A DNA stretch of 64,000 nucleotides from positions 12,122,803-12,186,802 of the forward strand of contig OZ022515.1 in the NCBI GenBank assembly GCA_963989385.1, written 5' to 3'. A program made the translations under genes and the position numbers. The stretch comes from Ctena decussata (taxonomy: Eukaryota > Mollusca > Bivalvia > Lucinida > Lucinidae). Numbering within the stretch: position 1 is the first letter of the stretch; each line of letters begins with the position of its first letter. The notes below the pieces were generated by a model that was not told where the DNA came from, made no database searches, and saw nothing but the letters and a program-made list of their open reading frames with translations. Positions 1-11,325 of this stretch are shown here, piece by piece.

Positions 1-581
1 CCCCCCCCATTAAAAAAACCCACACAACAACCTCCAATGCGTTTAATAGTAATTTTGCTATAAAACCGGTTAATCTTGTACAGTCTAAAGTCTACATCCA
101 TCTTAAAAGATGGAACTAGAATTTTGTCTACTTCCTTGGAGGGAAATACGCGTCTTATTACCGAATAAAGACATATATCATGTGCTATTAGCAAAGACTA
201 TGATCCGACTCATATGTACAGTCTGTTCTGTGATGTACGGTTTGTATATTCCAAAGCGCATGCACAAATCAAAATTAAACATTTCAGGCGCGCCATGAAA
301 AATGTATACTCATACATAGGATAAACGCACGAATTACGCTTGTCCGAACCAGCCTGTACATGGTACTGCAGTCTGATCAGACCTGCACAGTTCCCTTTCA
401 AAATTGTGCATGCCTAGATATTTTCTTTGCGAAGATCTCACGCTAAATCAGTATATTTTGTATGTGTGCAGGTTGGCAGTGTTTGTATATGCAGACGGTA
501 GTTTTTGCAGGATGCGGACAATAACACCTTTTAATATACAAAGTGATAATTAATGTTACGCTCGATTAACCCGCTAAATAT

Positions 582-960
582 CTGGGCCCAGTTGTTCAAA
601 GCATCGTTAGCCTAACGAGCTCGTTAAGGGGTCAACTCGTTAAGTGTTTTGCATCTTTGTAACCAAATACGCTGGTATTTTTTTGTTGAAAAAATGTAAG
701 AAGCTTTTGCAATACGCTGGTATTTTTTGTTGAAAAAATGTAAGAAGCTTTTGCACCGCTGGTATTTTTTGTTGAAAAAATGTAAGAAGCTTTTGCACTG
801 CAAAAGCTTCTTACATTTCTTCAACAAAAAATACCAGCCTATTGCAAAAGCTTCTTACATTTTTTCAACAAAAAATACCAGCGTATTTGAGATATTAACG
901 TTTAAAATTTTAACGAAACGTTAACTAACGACGTCATAAGTTTTGAACAACCGGGCCCAG
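582..960. mobile_element. Palindromic MITE, CTGGGCCCAGTTGTTCAAA family, copy 1
   Basis: The ends are CTGGGCCCAGTTGTTCAAAG and, inverted, TTTTGAACAACCGGGCCCAG. The interior holds three direct and two inverted copies of a ~45-bp motif (gctggtattttttgttgaaa ... aagaagcttttgca), so the element can fold on itself. Confidence 0.8.
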
Positions 961-970
961 AAAAATATTT

Positions 971-1034
971 GGTAAGGTCGTGGGTTCGAATCCCAGTTGT
1001 TACCTATTTTTTTTTTTTTTTTTTTTTTTTTTTT
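971..1034 (+). repeat. tRNA-like B box and poly-T
   Basis: GGTTCGAATCC is a Pol III B box within a stem-like ggtaaggtcgtg...cagttgttacc context, followed by about 30 T. It looks like the 3' half of a tRNA or SINE head; no A box is visible. A second copy is at 3364-3427. Confidence 0.4.
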
Positions 1035-2974
1035 GTCTTTCCTGCAATAAATTGAAGTATCTGCAAACAACTTTATATATCATATTTAACAAAATCGATC
1101 ATTTTTGGCAACTTAATACATGGAAAACAGCTTTGAGAATAAGGACCTTACCATGGATAACTTTCCACGCCACTGTTTAAAAATCGATAATCGATATTCG
1201 CGAATCGAGCTGGTAGTGAAATACACTACGAGATATGGGCAAGTCATCTTTTTCTTCTTATTTTATTTTTCCTTATATTCAAATCCATTTTTCCGTGTTC
1301 ATTTCGAAAACCGCATTAATTTGCGAACAGCCTGATATAATTTTTGAAAAGATTGCATAAGAAATACCGCGGTCATTTTTTAGTTTAAGTTGACTACCCT
1401 CAAAATGTATAGAATATATAGTAAATCATGACATTTTTACTGCGTTGATCAAAGTTTTTACCCGCATATGTCTCTTTTTTCATAAAATGAAAATTTTCCG
1501 TGTTCATTCCGAAAACTACAATTATTCAGCATTTCACTGATATATTTTTTATTGAAATAGGAAGTAAAACAGTGCGGTCATTTTTACATTTTCGATCAGC
1601 ACCCTTATTTTCTATGCTGGCGCAAATATCCAACAGAATTCACACATTACTCCAGGTGGCGTAGAAAGTTGCGGACGCTAAAGGCGTTCTACAAGGGGAA
1701 TATTCCAGTGCTCACTGTTTTATATGACCCGACTGCTCTTGTAAGGGGAGGAGAATTGGGGTGGGGGGGGGGGGGGGGCGGAGGGATGAACGCAAAGTTC
1801 GTAAAAGGTGTCCTCCCTGGATTTTTCAAATAAATAGTACTATAAGATAAGATGAACAGGACATATGTAATGTCATTAATCTTACTGTTTTCTTCAGAAA
1901 AAATGCGTTTTTCTACCAAATTGTCTGCTTGGCAACGTTTGTTTTCCGCTGAAATGCATTAATTTCGTCCGACATATAAGTTCGGCAAAAACAATGTTTG
2001 GCTTCTGAGACCAGAGTTGTTAGCTCTAAGGTTTGACAAGCTGATTACCATATTAATTCGGCCATAAGACGGAGGTTCATTTCCCCCAACACACAAACAG
2101 AATGACCCCAAATATCTGAAACCTACAGTAATTGTGCTGTAAGACGGGATTTCTCTTACGGTCTAAGAAAGCTCAAGATCCATCTTAAAAGTTGGACCTA
2201 GAATTTTGTCTTCTTCTTTGGAGGAAATCCCGTCTTATAACTGAATAAAAAGTTTCATCATGTACAAACAGAGAAGATTCAGTTTCAACATTTATCAGCA
2301 AGTTGTTCTGTAATGTGAGTTATTAGCTCTTGGATTGGGTAACCTGACTGCCAGATTAATTCGGCTACAAGACGGGGCTTCCCTCCTCCTCCCCCCCCCC
2401 CATTAAAAAAACCCACACAACAACCTCCAATGCGTTTAATAGTAATTTTGCTATAAAACCGGTTAATCTTGTACAGTCTAAAGTCTACATCCATCTTAAA
2501 AGATGGAACTAGAATTTTGTCTACTTCCTTGGAGGGAAATACGCGTCTTATTACCGAATAAAGACATATATCATGTGCTATTAGCAAAGACTATGATCCG
2601 ACTCATATGTACAGTCTGTTCTGTGATGTACGGTTTGTATATTCCAAAGCGCATGCACAAATCAAAATTAAACATTTCAGGCGCGCCATGAAAAATGTAT
2701 ACTCATACATAGGATAAACGCACGAATTACGCTTGTCCGAACCAGCCTGTACATGGTACTGCAGTCTGATCAGACCTGCACAGTTCCCTTTCAAAATTGT
2801 GCATGCCTAGATATTTTCTTTGCGAAGATCTCACGCTAAATCAGTATATTTTGTATGTGTGCAGGTTGGCAGTGTTTGTATATGCAGACGGTAGTTTTTG
2901 CAGGATGCGGACAATAACACCTTTTAATATACAAAGTGATAATTAATGTTACGCTCGATTAACCCGCTAAATAT

Positions 2975-3353
2975 CTGGGCCCAGTTGTTCAAAGCATCGT
3001 TAGCCTAACGAGCTCGTTAAGGGGTCAACTCGTTAAGTGTTTTGCATCTTTGTAACCAAATACGCTGGTATTTTTTTGTTGAAAAAATGTAAGAAGCTTT
3101 TGCAATACGCTGGTATTTTTTGTTGAAAAAATGTAAGAAGCTTTTGCACCGCTGGTATTTTTTGTTGAAAAAATGTAAGAAGCTTTTGCACTGCAAAAGC
3201 TTCTTACATTTCTTCAACAAAAAATACCAGCCTATTGCAAAAGCTTCTTACATTTTTTCAACAAAAAATACCAGCGTATTTGAGATATTAACGTTTAAAA
3301 TTTTAACGAAACGTTAACTAACGACGTCATAAGTTTTGAACAACCGGGCCCAG
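2975..3353. mobile_element. CTGGGCCCAG MITE, copy 2
   Basis: Same element as 582-960, carried by the 2393-bp tandem duplication. Confidence 0.8.
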
Positions 3354-4070
3354 AAAAATATTTGGTAAGGTCGTGGGTTCGAATCCCAGTTGTTACCTAT
3401 TTTTTTTTTTTTTTTTTTTTTTTTTTTGTCTTTCCTGCAATAAATTGAAGTATCTGCAAACAACTTTATATATCATATTTAACAAAATCGATCATTTTTG
3501 GCAACTTAATACATGGAAAACAGCTTTGAGAATAAGGACCTTACCATGGATAACTTTCCACGCCACTGTTTAAAAATCGATAATCGATATTCGCGAATCG
3601 AGCTGGTAGTGAAATACACTACGAGATATGGGCAAGTCATCTTTTTCTTCTTATTTTATTTTTCCTTATATTCAAATCCATTTTTCCGTGTTCATTTCGA
3701 AAACCGCATTAATTTGCGAACAGCCTGATATAATTTTTGAAAAGATTGCATAAGAAATACCGCGGTCATTTTTTAGTTTAAGTTGACTACCCTCAAAATG
3801 TATAGAATATATAGTAAATCATGACATTTTTACTGCGTTGATCAAAGTTTTTACCCGCATATGTCTCTTTTTTCATAAAATGAAAATTTTCCGTGTTCAT
3901 TCCGAAAACTACAATTATTCAGCATTTCACTGATATATTTTTTATTGAAATAGGAAGTAAAACAGTGCGGTCATTTTTACATTTTCGATCAGCACCCTTA
4001 TTTTCTATGCTGGCGCAAATATCCAACAGAATTCACACATTACTCCAGGTGGCGTAGAAAGTTGCGGACG

Positions 4071-4243
4071 GCATTCTTTCAGTTCGCTCAGACTCTTTGC
4101 TTAGCGCTCAAAGGGTACCGAAGTGTCTAAGCTACCTCCATGCGGACAGCAAAGACTCTGATCAGACTGGGCGGATGCCCAGGCTGATCTGAGTCTTCGC
4201 TGGGCGCACAACCATTATGTTGGTTTTATCGCGTCGCCGCTCA
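4071..4243. mobile_element. Half copy of the GAGCCGCGACACG palindromic MITE
   Basis: It contains the right part of the family (gcggacagcaaagactctga, tgggcggatgcccaggctga) and ends tcgcgtcgccgctcatat. The left half is missing at the tandem-duplication breakpoint 4070/4071. Confidence 0.75.
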
Positions 4244-4383
4244 TATATGCAATATCAAAATTTCGCGGTTTAATAACTATGACATATTGGCGCAGACTAA
4301 ATTTAGCATTCACGACATACCGTGGTTTCAGTTAATATAAATTTGTAACATTTTTCTTAATTTTCTATCGAACTTTGCATTCT

Positions 4384-4430
4384 GGCATCCCATTAGAATC
4401 GCCTCAATAAGGCGATTCTAATGGGATGCC
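4384..4430. repeat. Short perfect hairpin
   Basis: The arms ggcatcccattagaatcgcc and the inverse meet at tcaataa. One of several short hairpins in the window with different but internally complementary arms. Confidence 0.8.
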
Positions 4431-4652
4431 ACAGTGTATACTTTAATGGAATGACATAGAAAATATCTCAAATACTTACCAGGTAAACCTATGTTATGCC
4501 GTGCGTATCACAGTTTTCTAACAGACTCAGAGTGAGTCCACCAGAAAATAATAATATGTTATATAATCTGCACTGTGATGATATATGAATGTTTAATTCA
4601 TGGTAAAAAAGAAAAAATAATTCATGTCTATTATAGATATTTATTTTCACAG

Positions 4653-4829
4653 ATATGGTTGACGGCGGATGGAGTGTCTGGTCTAGCTGGTCTAGATGTT
4701 CAGTCACGTGTGATTATGGCATCGCAACAAGGTCAAGGTCATGTACAAATCCAGCGCCTAGACACGGAGGGTCGATCTGTGTGGGGACCTCGCAGGGTAA
4801 CCAGCTTTGCAAAGTTGTAGATTGCCCAA
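4653..4829 (+). CDS. Exon 1: thrombospondin type-1 repeat (TSP1-1)
   Basis: The acceptor is ttttcacag and the donor is gtaagt; phase 1 at both ends, 177 nt, so it is a skippable symmetric module. The reading begins MVDGGWSVWSSWSRCSVTC. It shows the WxxWxxW ladder (usual C-mannosylation sites), the CSVTC motif fitting the CxxS/TC O-fucosylation consensus, and six cysteines ending in VDCP, as in a complete TSP1 domain. The glycine that normally follows CxxTC is Asp here. Such domains bind matrix or partner proteins outside the cell. The two nucleotides before the first full codon require an upstream exon, which is not in the window. Confidence 0.92.
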
Positions 4830-5096
4830 GTAAGTAACCGTACTTACGGCGCATGTCGTTAACTCTTTTGGGTGGTCGGCGATGGTGCTGGAGAGCTTTC
4901 AGCGCCGGAGCCTCCTACTAATTTGGATAATACAGCCAAACCTGTCTTAAGGGGTCACCCAAAGGAAGGCAAAAATTGGCTGCTTAAGACAGGTGACCCC
5001 TTTATACAGGTTCATTTGCACTGTATTTTGGTTCAAGGGACACAGAAAATGTGGCTGCTGAAGACAGGTGATCCCTTTATAGAGGTGACAACATGA

Positions 5097-5343
5097 CCAG
5101 GCCCCGAGGTTATAAAACTTTTTTCATGCTCAACTCAGCTGAGCATGAAATTTTTTCTGCTCATAAATTTTAAAATGCCAACAATTGTTGGCATTTTAAT
5201 ATTTATGAGTAGAAAAAATAGCCTTCTTGGCTTATCTGGGCCTGAAAAATGCTGAATTTCTTGGTATTTGCATATCAGTGGGCATTTTAAATTTCATGCT
5301 CAGCTGAGTCGAGCACGAAAAAAGTTTTATAACCTCTGGGCCA
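5097..5343. mobile_element. Foldback MITE, GGCCCCGAGGTTATAAAAC ends
   Basis: It starts ggccccgaggttataaaact and ends, inverted, agttttataacctctgggcc. Internal palindromes include ctcagctgagcatgaaattt and a mirrored aaaatgccaacaattgttgg. Confidence 0.8.
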
Positions 5344-5546
5344 GGTTTGACTGTAGTAGGACAAAAGCCTACTGTGCCTGCAGTAATTGCGAATTGGGGT
5401 TGTTTGGATATTTTTTCTCTCGTCTATCATTTCTCTTTTCTTTCTTCCTCTCCCTGGGAGACGGTCTGATAGACTGAAATTCTGTCACAAAAGGCCGTTA
5501 AACCCCAAACAACGACAACAACGCATACACTGAATGAATCACATAT

Positions 5547-5782
5547 GAGCCGCGACACGAGAAAACCAACAATGTGGTCGTCCGCCCAGCGCAGACTCAG
5601 ATCAGCCTGGACATCCACCAAGTCTGATCAGACTCTTCGCTAAGCGCTTAAAGGGTAGCTAAGGGACTAAGCTACCTCCATGAGGACAGCGAAGACTCTG
5701 ATCAGACTGGGCGGATGCCCAGGCTGATCTGAGTCTGCGCTGGGCGCACAACCACATTGTTGGTTTTGTCATGTCGCGGCTC
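5547..5782. mobile_element. GAGCCGCGACACG palindromic MITE
   Basis: About 236 bp with terminal gagccgcgacacgagaaaac and inverted gtcatgtcgcggctc. Each half carries a second inverted pair around ctgatcagactgggcggatg. Nearly the whole element is self-complementary. Confidence 0.85.
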
Positions 5783-6389
5783 ATATATAGAAAGTTCCGA
5801 CGCTATATTTCTTTGGTATAAATGCAGCTTAATATTTTTCTGAAATTGCATTGTTTTTTTTTTAAATATTCGTGGAAGATTTTATTGAGGTTTTAGAAAT
5901 TTTTAGCTTCTCATTGAATTTTGAAATGATTGCACACATGCTGACAGTTACAATAGATAAAAATAACCCAAAAACATTTTTACTTCTTGGTTTAAACATA
6001 TTATATTTTCAATAATATACACTACAACATATAAACAACATACACAACTACACAATGAAAAAGGATCAGAATGAAAGCTGATAGCTTATAGAGCTTTTCT
6101 CCTTTTTACTTCTTGATGGCATTCGATCACATTTTGACCCAAAATACTGAATTTGCAAAGACCTTAAACTTCATATATGATATCATTGGTGAGATTTCCT
6201 CTTTAATCTGATGCACCTTAAAAATCCAATTTTTCGAATAACTAAACAAATATATTAATGCTTTCCAAGTCAGTGATTTTTTTTCAGATTTCGACAACAT
6301 TAAAATTCGGCAGCGCAGTCGTAAACCTAAGTGTTGGCTTACTGAGCATGTCCGAATCCCGCCGGCGGTGAATTCTTGGCTCCTTAAAT

Positions 6390-6530
6390 TAGGGGATAAC
6401 AGTACTCAAAATTGTCATTTGGGGAGGTAAATCGTCGGTTTTATGGTCGGAAATTTTGTTTTGGAATTTGCGACCATAAAACCGACGATTTACCTCCCCA
6501 AAAGACAATGTTCAGTACTATTATCCCCAT
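6390..6530. repeat. Inverted repeat with ~50-bp arms
   Basis: The arms ggggaggtaaatcgtcggtt and aaccgacgatttacctcccc, with flanking gggataacagtactc / agtactattatcccc, enclose a loop of roughly 30 bp. Confidence 0.8.
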
Positions 6531-6868
6531 TTTAATGCCCTTTTCAAATTTTCACCTTTAAAGGTGTGCTTCTTTGCACCCATAGCAAATGCTTTGAACG
6601 ACGTAAAACCAGACGTCAACCAATAGGAAGCGACGTTACGTAATGACGTTGGGTTTCCGACAGTATATCGCAGGATATACTGTCGCAAATTTTTGACGTT
6701 ATCAAATCAGACGTCGCGTTACATGCGTAAGTGCACTAGAACGGCATTCTTTTGCACAAAGCATGTCATTACATGTGTACTCCTAACCATTGTCTGGATA
6801 TGGCTGAAATGCTGTTTAAAGTAACATAAAACTCAATTTTGATCACTTCCATTTATTAAATCTTCCAG

Positions 6869-7039
6869 TCGATGGAGAGTGGTCCGACTGGAGTTCTTGG
6901 TCGAGCTGTTCAGCCACCTGCGGTGCCGCCACAAGCTCAAGGTCACGGTCGTGCGATAATCCGGCACCTAAGAATGGAGGCAGGGCATGTGCGGGAAATT
7001 CTCAGGAGCAATTGGCGTGTAGTTTGACAAGTTGTCCGA
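6869..7039 (+). CDS. Exon 2: thrombospondin type-1 repeat (TSP1-2)
   Basis: The acceptor is tcttccag and the donor is gtaagt; phase 1-1, 171 nt. The peptide runs DGEWSDWSSWSSCSATCG and continues through RSRSC, NGGRAC and SLTSCP, giving six cysteines, WxxWxxW and the O-fucosylation-type CSATCG motif. It is a complete TSP1 repeat in a single exon, with the same phases as exons 1 and 3. Its DNA is very similar to exon 3, with the same length and no indel, which points to recent exon duplication. Confidence 0.93.
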
Positions 7040-7669
7040 GTAAGTAAACATATTTAAATAATTACACTTGCCACTGACCCCCCGTAGATAAACCTTTTTT
7101 TATATATACCGATGAAAAGATTTGATCATGTGACGCTGTCGTCAAGCGACGTCTAAGGTAAACCAATGTCTTAATTGGTCCATGTGAAGTTGACGCAACT
7201 TCTTGGTGACGGCTTTTTAACGTAATGGCCGAACGCGTCGTTTCTAACTTTTCTTCGACCCATATTCTGCATATTTTTTACTAAATTACCACGAAAATGG
7301 CACAAAAAGGGTCTTCAAATAAAGTGTAAATATGAGAATAAAAATTGAATTTTAGCGTTCATCGATCGGGTGATGAAGCCAGTGGTCGTCGCTTGGTTTA
7401 AACAATATTTTATTTATCAGTTACAACATAAGTACATCAATATACAGTTTTATACATTCCAGGATCTGGCTGTAAGCTTTGAGCTTATAAATGCCATTTC
7501 CTGCCACATCATCAACAAACTACGGCATTTGTGAACGAGTGCTAATATTTATCTGTAACTTGTGGTACATGTACATCTCGTACATGGTCGTCGCTTTTAA
7601 AAGTTCTACAAGAAGCGCTTCGCTCCATGAAATTTTTGCATCCGCTCATCCGGTAAATCTAAATTCCAG

Positions 7670-7840
7670 TAGATGGAGTCTGGTCTAAATGGAGTTCTTG
7701 GTCGAGCTGTTCAGCGACTTGCGGGGCATCCACAAGGTCAAGGTCAAGGTTATGCGACAATCCTGCACCTCAGCACGGAGGAAAGACGTGTGCTGGAAGT
7801 TCTCAGGAGCAGTTGTCTTGCAGTTTGCCCAGCTGTCCGA
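7670..7840 (+). CDS. Exon 3: thrombospondin type-1 repeat (TSP1-3)
   Basis: The acceptor is aaattccag and the donor is gtaagt; phase 1-1, 171 nt. The peptide begins DGVWSKWSSWSSCSATCG and has the six-cysteine TSP1 pattern ending SLPSCP. It is nearly a copy of exon 2 at DNA level (shared runs such as tggagttcttggtcgagctg). The exon ends with a single A that completes a Thr codon with the first two bases of exon 4, joining the TSP1 block to the LU block. Confidence 0.93.
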
Positions 7841-8719
7841 GTAAGTACAGTCTTTATTTTTGGCTATTAAATGGGATAGGCTGGAGGGGGTATGGTGGGG
7901 GTTGGGGAGGTTCTCTGCCTAGAGTGGCCACGAATTTCTAAATAAGCCTAACGAATTTCTACTTACTGAATAGCTTTTTCCCTTCCAACACTTTACCAAA
8001 AACTGGTTAATCCACCAACAGTTTTGATGCAATTATGCCCTTTGTAATATTTTTAGTGTGGCAGTCGTGTCTACGTTATAACTTCTAACTTTAAAACCGT
8101 TGAAAATATTTGTTCAAACTGTTTTCAAATGTAAAACATCATCCGACAATGTTTATTCATGACGGAATTAGGGTCTTTGTTAATATGTTGAAATAATGCC
8201 TGCTCCGTAACTTGGAAGCGCTGAAGACATTGTCACCAAAACTTTGTATAAATATAAAGCATCATCAAAGAATAAAACAAATTTCTTTTGTCGGAAGGAT
8301 GCCCTTTTTAAAAATGTTATATAAATTCTTGTCTGCTACATAATTTGAAACATGTTCAAGATATATTGAATTAAGTTGATACAACTATAAAAGATATGCA
8401 GACAATGGGCAAAGAACAAGAAGGGTAACACCTTTTTGTTTCTGACAACAGTATGCCTCTTTCCAATAAAAGGTTCGGCCTGTTCTTCTAATACTATTTG
8501 GAATATCTTGGTGTTACTTCACAGATATGATCACGTTGTCAGAAATTTTCAGAAACAATCATGGACCATTTTCTTCGTGGTTATCTGCCGCTGCATTGGG
8601 AATGTATGCATGAAATTATGAAAACGTCTGCATAAAATCAGAGTTTAAAGATATTTTCAGAAACTAACCAAATGATCGCCTTACCAAAAGCCTCCTATTG
8701 TCACCAAAATCGCCACTTC

Positions 8720-8885
8720 ATGACACATCCAACAAAGTGGCATGTGCACCCACCGTATGGAGCTAGCTTAAACCCTTTACTACCATTGAAGTACACTGCA
8801 AAGACTCTAATTAGACTGGTAGGATGCCCAGGCTAATCTGAGTCTTTGCTGAGCACCTATGCCTATTTGTTGGTTTTGTCGTGGC
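8720..8885. mobile_element. Degenerate GAGCCGCGACACG MITE
   Basis: It retains ccaacaaagtggcatgtgca, aggatgcccaggctaatctg and ttgttggttttgtcgtg, but the outermost bases and the first internal pair are lost. Confidence 0.65.
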
Positions 8886-9105
8886 AAATTAATTTTGAAT
8901 ACGCAGAGCCGGAGATAGCCCTAGAGTGATGGGACTGGGGTGAGATAGCCGGGATGGGGTGGAGAGGAGGGGATAGGCAACTGTTTTTGTTACGAAAACA
9001 TACTTCTTATTGTAGTTAGATCCTGATATCATCCTATTCATATACAATGCTGTTCCTTTTAGTGATCCCTTTTCTGGCTAATGCCGTCAGGAATGTGCCA
9101 TCATT

Positions 9106-9320
9106 AGGGTCAAGTCAGCTAAATTCGGAAAGCAGGTAAATTCGGACAGTGACATTGTTTCCTTCAAATGTCAGTTCTTTGGACTTTAAACAAAAACAAG
9201 TGGGCAAACAGTGAAAATCCTGATGAGACGGCTCATTATGAGCCGTCTCATCTGGATTTTCGCTGTTTGCAACGGTATGTCCGAATTTACCTGCTGTCCG
9301 AATTTACCTGACTTGACCCT
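9106..9320. mobile_element. MITE with AGGGTCAAGTCAG ends and a hairpin core
   Basis: Inverted ends agggtcaagtcag / ctgacttgaccct and inner repeats of ggtaaattcggacag enclose the hairpin gagacggctcattatgagcc. Related copies are at 25722-25925 and 39611-39802. Confidence 0.8.
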
Positions 9321-9479
9321 AGAGACCTGTTGTAGTTTTGTTGTTGTTCCATTATAAACGAATATTATGTACACGAAAACAGAACATGATCTCTACAGCG
9401 TGGGGAGATAAATTCATTTGAAAGAAGGAAGTTTCAGTTTATGACTGCATAGCGTTTTTGTTTTATCTCTATAAGCTAG

Positions 9480-9595
9480 TACCTCAATTTTCCTCATCCA
9501 CACCCACCACCGCCGCTATGTACACGTGTTATGCCTGCTCTGCCTCCGCTTCGCCCAGAGATTTTAACTATATATAACAGTATGGTACCAGCTCT
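9480..9595 (+). pseudogene. Dead duplicate of exon 4 (LU1 first exon)
   Basis: This is an exact-length (116 nt) copy of exon 4, offset by 211 bp, with the acceptor AG, the donor gtgagt and the following intron start (aattaatgag) preserved. Translated in the matching frame it reads YTCYACSASASPRDFNYI and then a TAA (9575-9577) where exon 4 has Gln. The third cysteine has become Phe and the fourth Tyr. Inclusion would truncate the protein. Splice signals survive, but the coding sequence is lost. Confidence 0.85.
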
Positions 9596-9690
9596 GTGAG
9601 TAATTAATGAGAATTGTTACAAAAGTGTTGAGAATAGAATGTTGGATACCACAATTTAACTTTTTTATGTTTTTTTTTCTTCGTTTATAG

Positions 9691-9806
9691 CGCCTCCATT
9701 TTCCTCAGTCACACCCAACAGCTCTGGTACGTACACGTGTCTAGCTTGTTCAGCCTCCGCTTCGCCCAGAGATTGTAACTATGTACAACAGTGTGGTCCC
9801 AACTCT
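9691..9806 (+). CDS. Exon 4: linker and first third of LU domain 1
   Basis: The acceptor is tcgtttatag and the donor is gtgagt; phase 1 in, 0 out, 116 nt. A short Pro/Ser/Thr linker (PPFSSVTPNSSG) leads into TYTCLACSASASPRDC and QQCG. The CxxC start followed by two more cysteines is the N-terminal part of a Ly6/uPAR (three-finger) fold. The linker has an N-glycosylation sequon (NSS). LU2 exon 7 has the same phase pattern and cysteine order. A decayed twin of this exon lies exactly 211 bp upstream. Confidence 0.88.
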
Positions 9807-10733
9807 GTGAGTAATTAATGAGAATTGTTACAAAAAATATTGACTAGAATGTTGCAAGCTTTGAATAGATTGACAGGGTGAAGCCTGTATTCGTACACTC
9901 CCACAGCGCATTCATTTTCTAAATATACTCGAAAAAAATATTAAGGGGTGAAACTTTTACATTGCAATTTCTGGAACATTTCAAACATGTGGTAAAATAA
10001 ATCATTTCTACACGATAGGGAAACAAAGTCCGCGGTAGCTATCAAACTGCCCAAGATTTGATTACATCATCAAGCTCGTGCTAGTTTTCGAACGAGCTAT
10101 TTCACCGGCAAACAGGTAAGTTCTTTTCGTTCTTGAGCATTACCCAACGGGCAGCTTTAGCATGCATACCATCATATGGGGTCCTCATTTTAGTTTTCGC
10201 CACTACCTAAATTTTGTCATAAGTTGCTGTATTTTTTACGAGGATTCATGAACTTGTACCGATAAATCAGAAGGTCCCTACCACGGATCACAAAGGTTTA
10301 GAACGTAGAACTGTTTTCATGCCCGTAACAACATACTTCGGAATCAGGTATCACCATGGATTAATCCAATATTCAAAGTTACTAATATTTTTCCGCTTTT
10401 ACTTGATAAATAACCTTTTCTTCGCCAGAAAAGTGATTTTTTGCCGCGTGGTAGCTCCACGGACACAAGTTCGATACACAAATGATGGTAGGTTCCACGG
10501 ACAATGTGTTTCAAAATGGGTAATGCATACATGTATTTTAGTGTGGTAGTAATCTTCCCTAAGCTTTCGCTATAGCTACGCGTATTGGCGAGGCACCCAG
10601 CAATTTCCAGCATAAGACTGCTGCGCATGCGTCAGTTCTGCTACGCTCACAGACGACAGTTGGACACTATTTTCGTGTATACATGTATGAGCTTGAGTTT
10701 CTGCTTGCCTCGATTTCGTCTATACCTCTAATT

Positions 10734-11238
10734 TTAAGTGAGGCTTTTCCAGCTACTTTGCTGTAATGCTGTAACGTTTACATTTTGCCTGGTTACCTTG
10801 CCATTTCCACCATGTTTATTTTCTATGCCATATTCATAATATTCATCTCCAACATGTCCGTTAACTTCATTGTTAATTACATCTATCCCTTTTTTTTTTT
10901 TTATCTCATAGCCTTTTTTTTTCATCAGAACCATGAGATCCTTCGCCAGTCTTGTCTGACTCTTGTTTGATACTATAGTGAAAAGTTTCACTGGACTTGT
11001 GTCCACTGTGAACAACATTTGGATCATACTTAATGGCATAATAATAGTCTTCAATATCAAAATGTTCGTAAAAACCATTGTCGGTTACATTTGTTTCATT
11101 TTTCATTTCGATTCCATTTGCATTTTATTCAAGGTTTTCTGCATCGCTATTTTGCTCATCCCAGTTGATGTTTACCCACTCCTTGTCGTCATTTTCTTGA
11201 ATTGGTGCAAAAGCAAATAGCACTCTTGTTGACTTCAT
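10734..11238 (-). pseudogene. Decayed acidic reading frame, unknown family
   Basis: Read on the reverse strand from 11238, a Met-initiated frame runs about 37 codons to a TAA (11125-11127), then continues open in the same frame for about 72 codons (NGFYEHFDIEDYYYAIKYD and onward) to 10906. A different frame then stays open to 10734 (EYYEYGIENKHGGNGKVTRQ). The composition is acidic and Asn/Tyr-rich, unlike the surrounding AT-rich noise, so this may be a degraded coding sequence with one nonsense change and one frameshift at an A-run. No family is recognised. It lies inside a TIR element and may be element-encoded. Confidence 0.35.
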
Positions 11239-11325
11239 GCGTCTGTGCATGGGCGTTCAATCAGCCACACACAGGTACCAATGTGCTCATAAGAATCGTC
11301 TGTAAGACTTGCCCAAGGGATGTAG

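Larger units (their letters stand above)
1..4070. repeat. Tandem duplication, 2393-bp period
   Basis: Bases 1-1677 recur at 2394-4070 at a constant offset of 2393, with the same length throughout, including the poly-T run. Bases 1678-2393 occur once. Copy 2 stops abruptly at 4070, where a half MITE begins. Bases 1678-2393 also contain degenerate relatives of the copy start (the gatccatcttaaaag and gaattttgtctt motifs near 2180 and 100) and a poly-G run at 1761-1778. No gene seen. Confidence 0.9.
4830..6868. other. Intron 1: MITE-rich
   Basis: It holds direct repeats of aagacaggtgacccctttat (4918-5096), a hairpin element (5097-5343), a GAGCC MITE (5547-5782), an inverted repeat (6390-6530) and a palindromic gacagtatatc motif near 6660. 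The remainder shows nothing recognisable. Confidence 0.75.

Noticed and set aside
4872..5096. 74-residue frame after exon 1
   Set aside because: Formed by direct repeats (aagacaggtgacccctttat); the exon 1 donor lies upstream and no acceptor fits.
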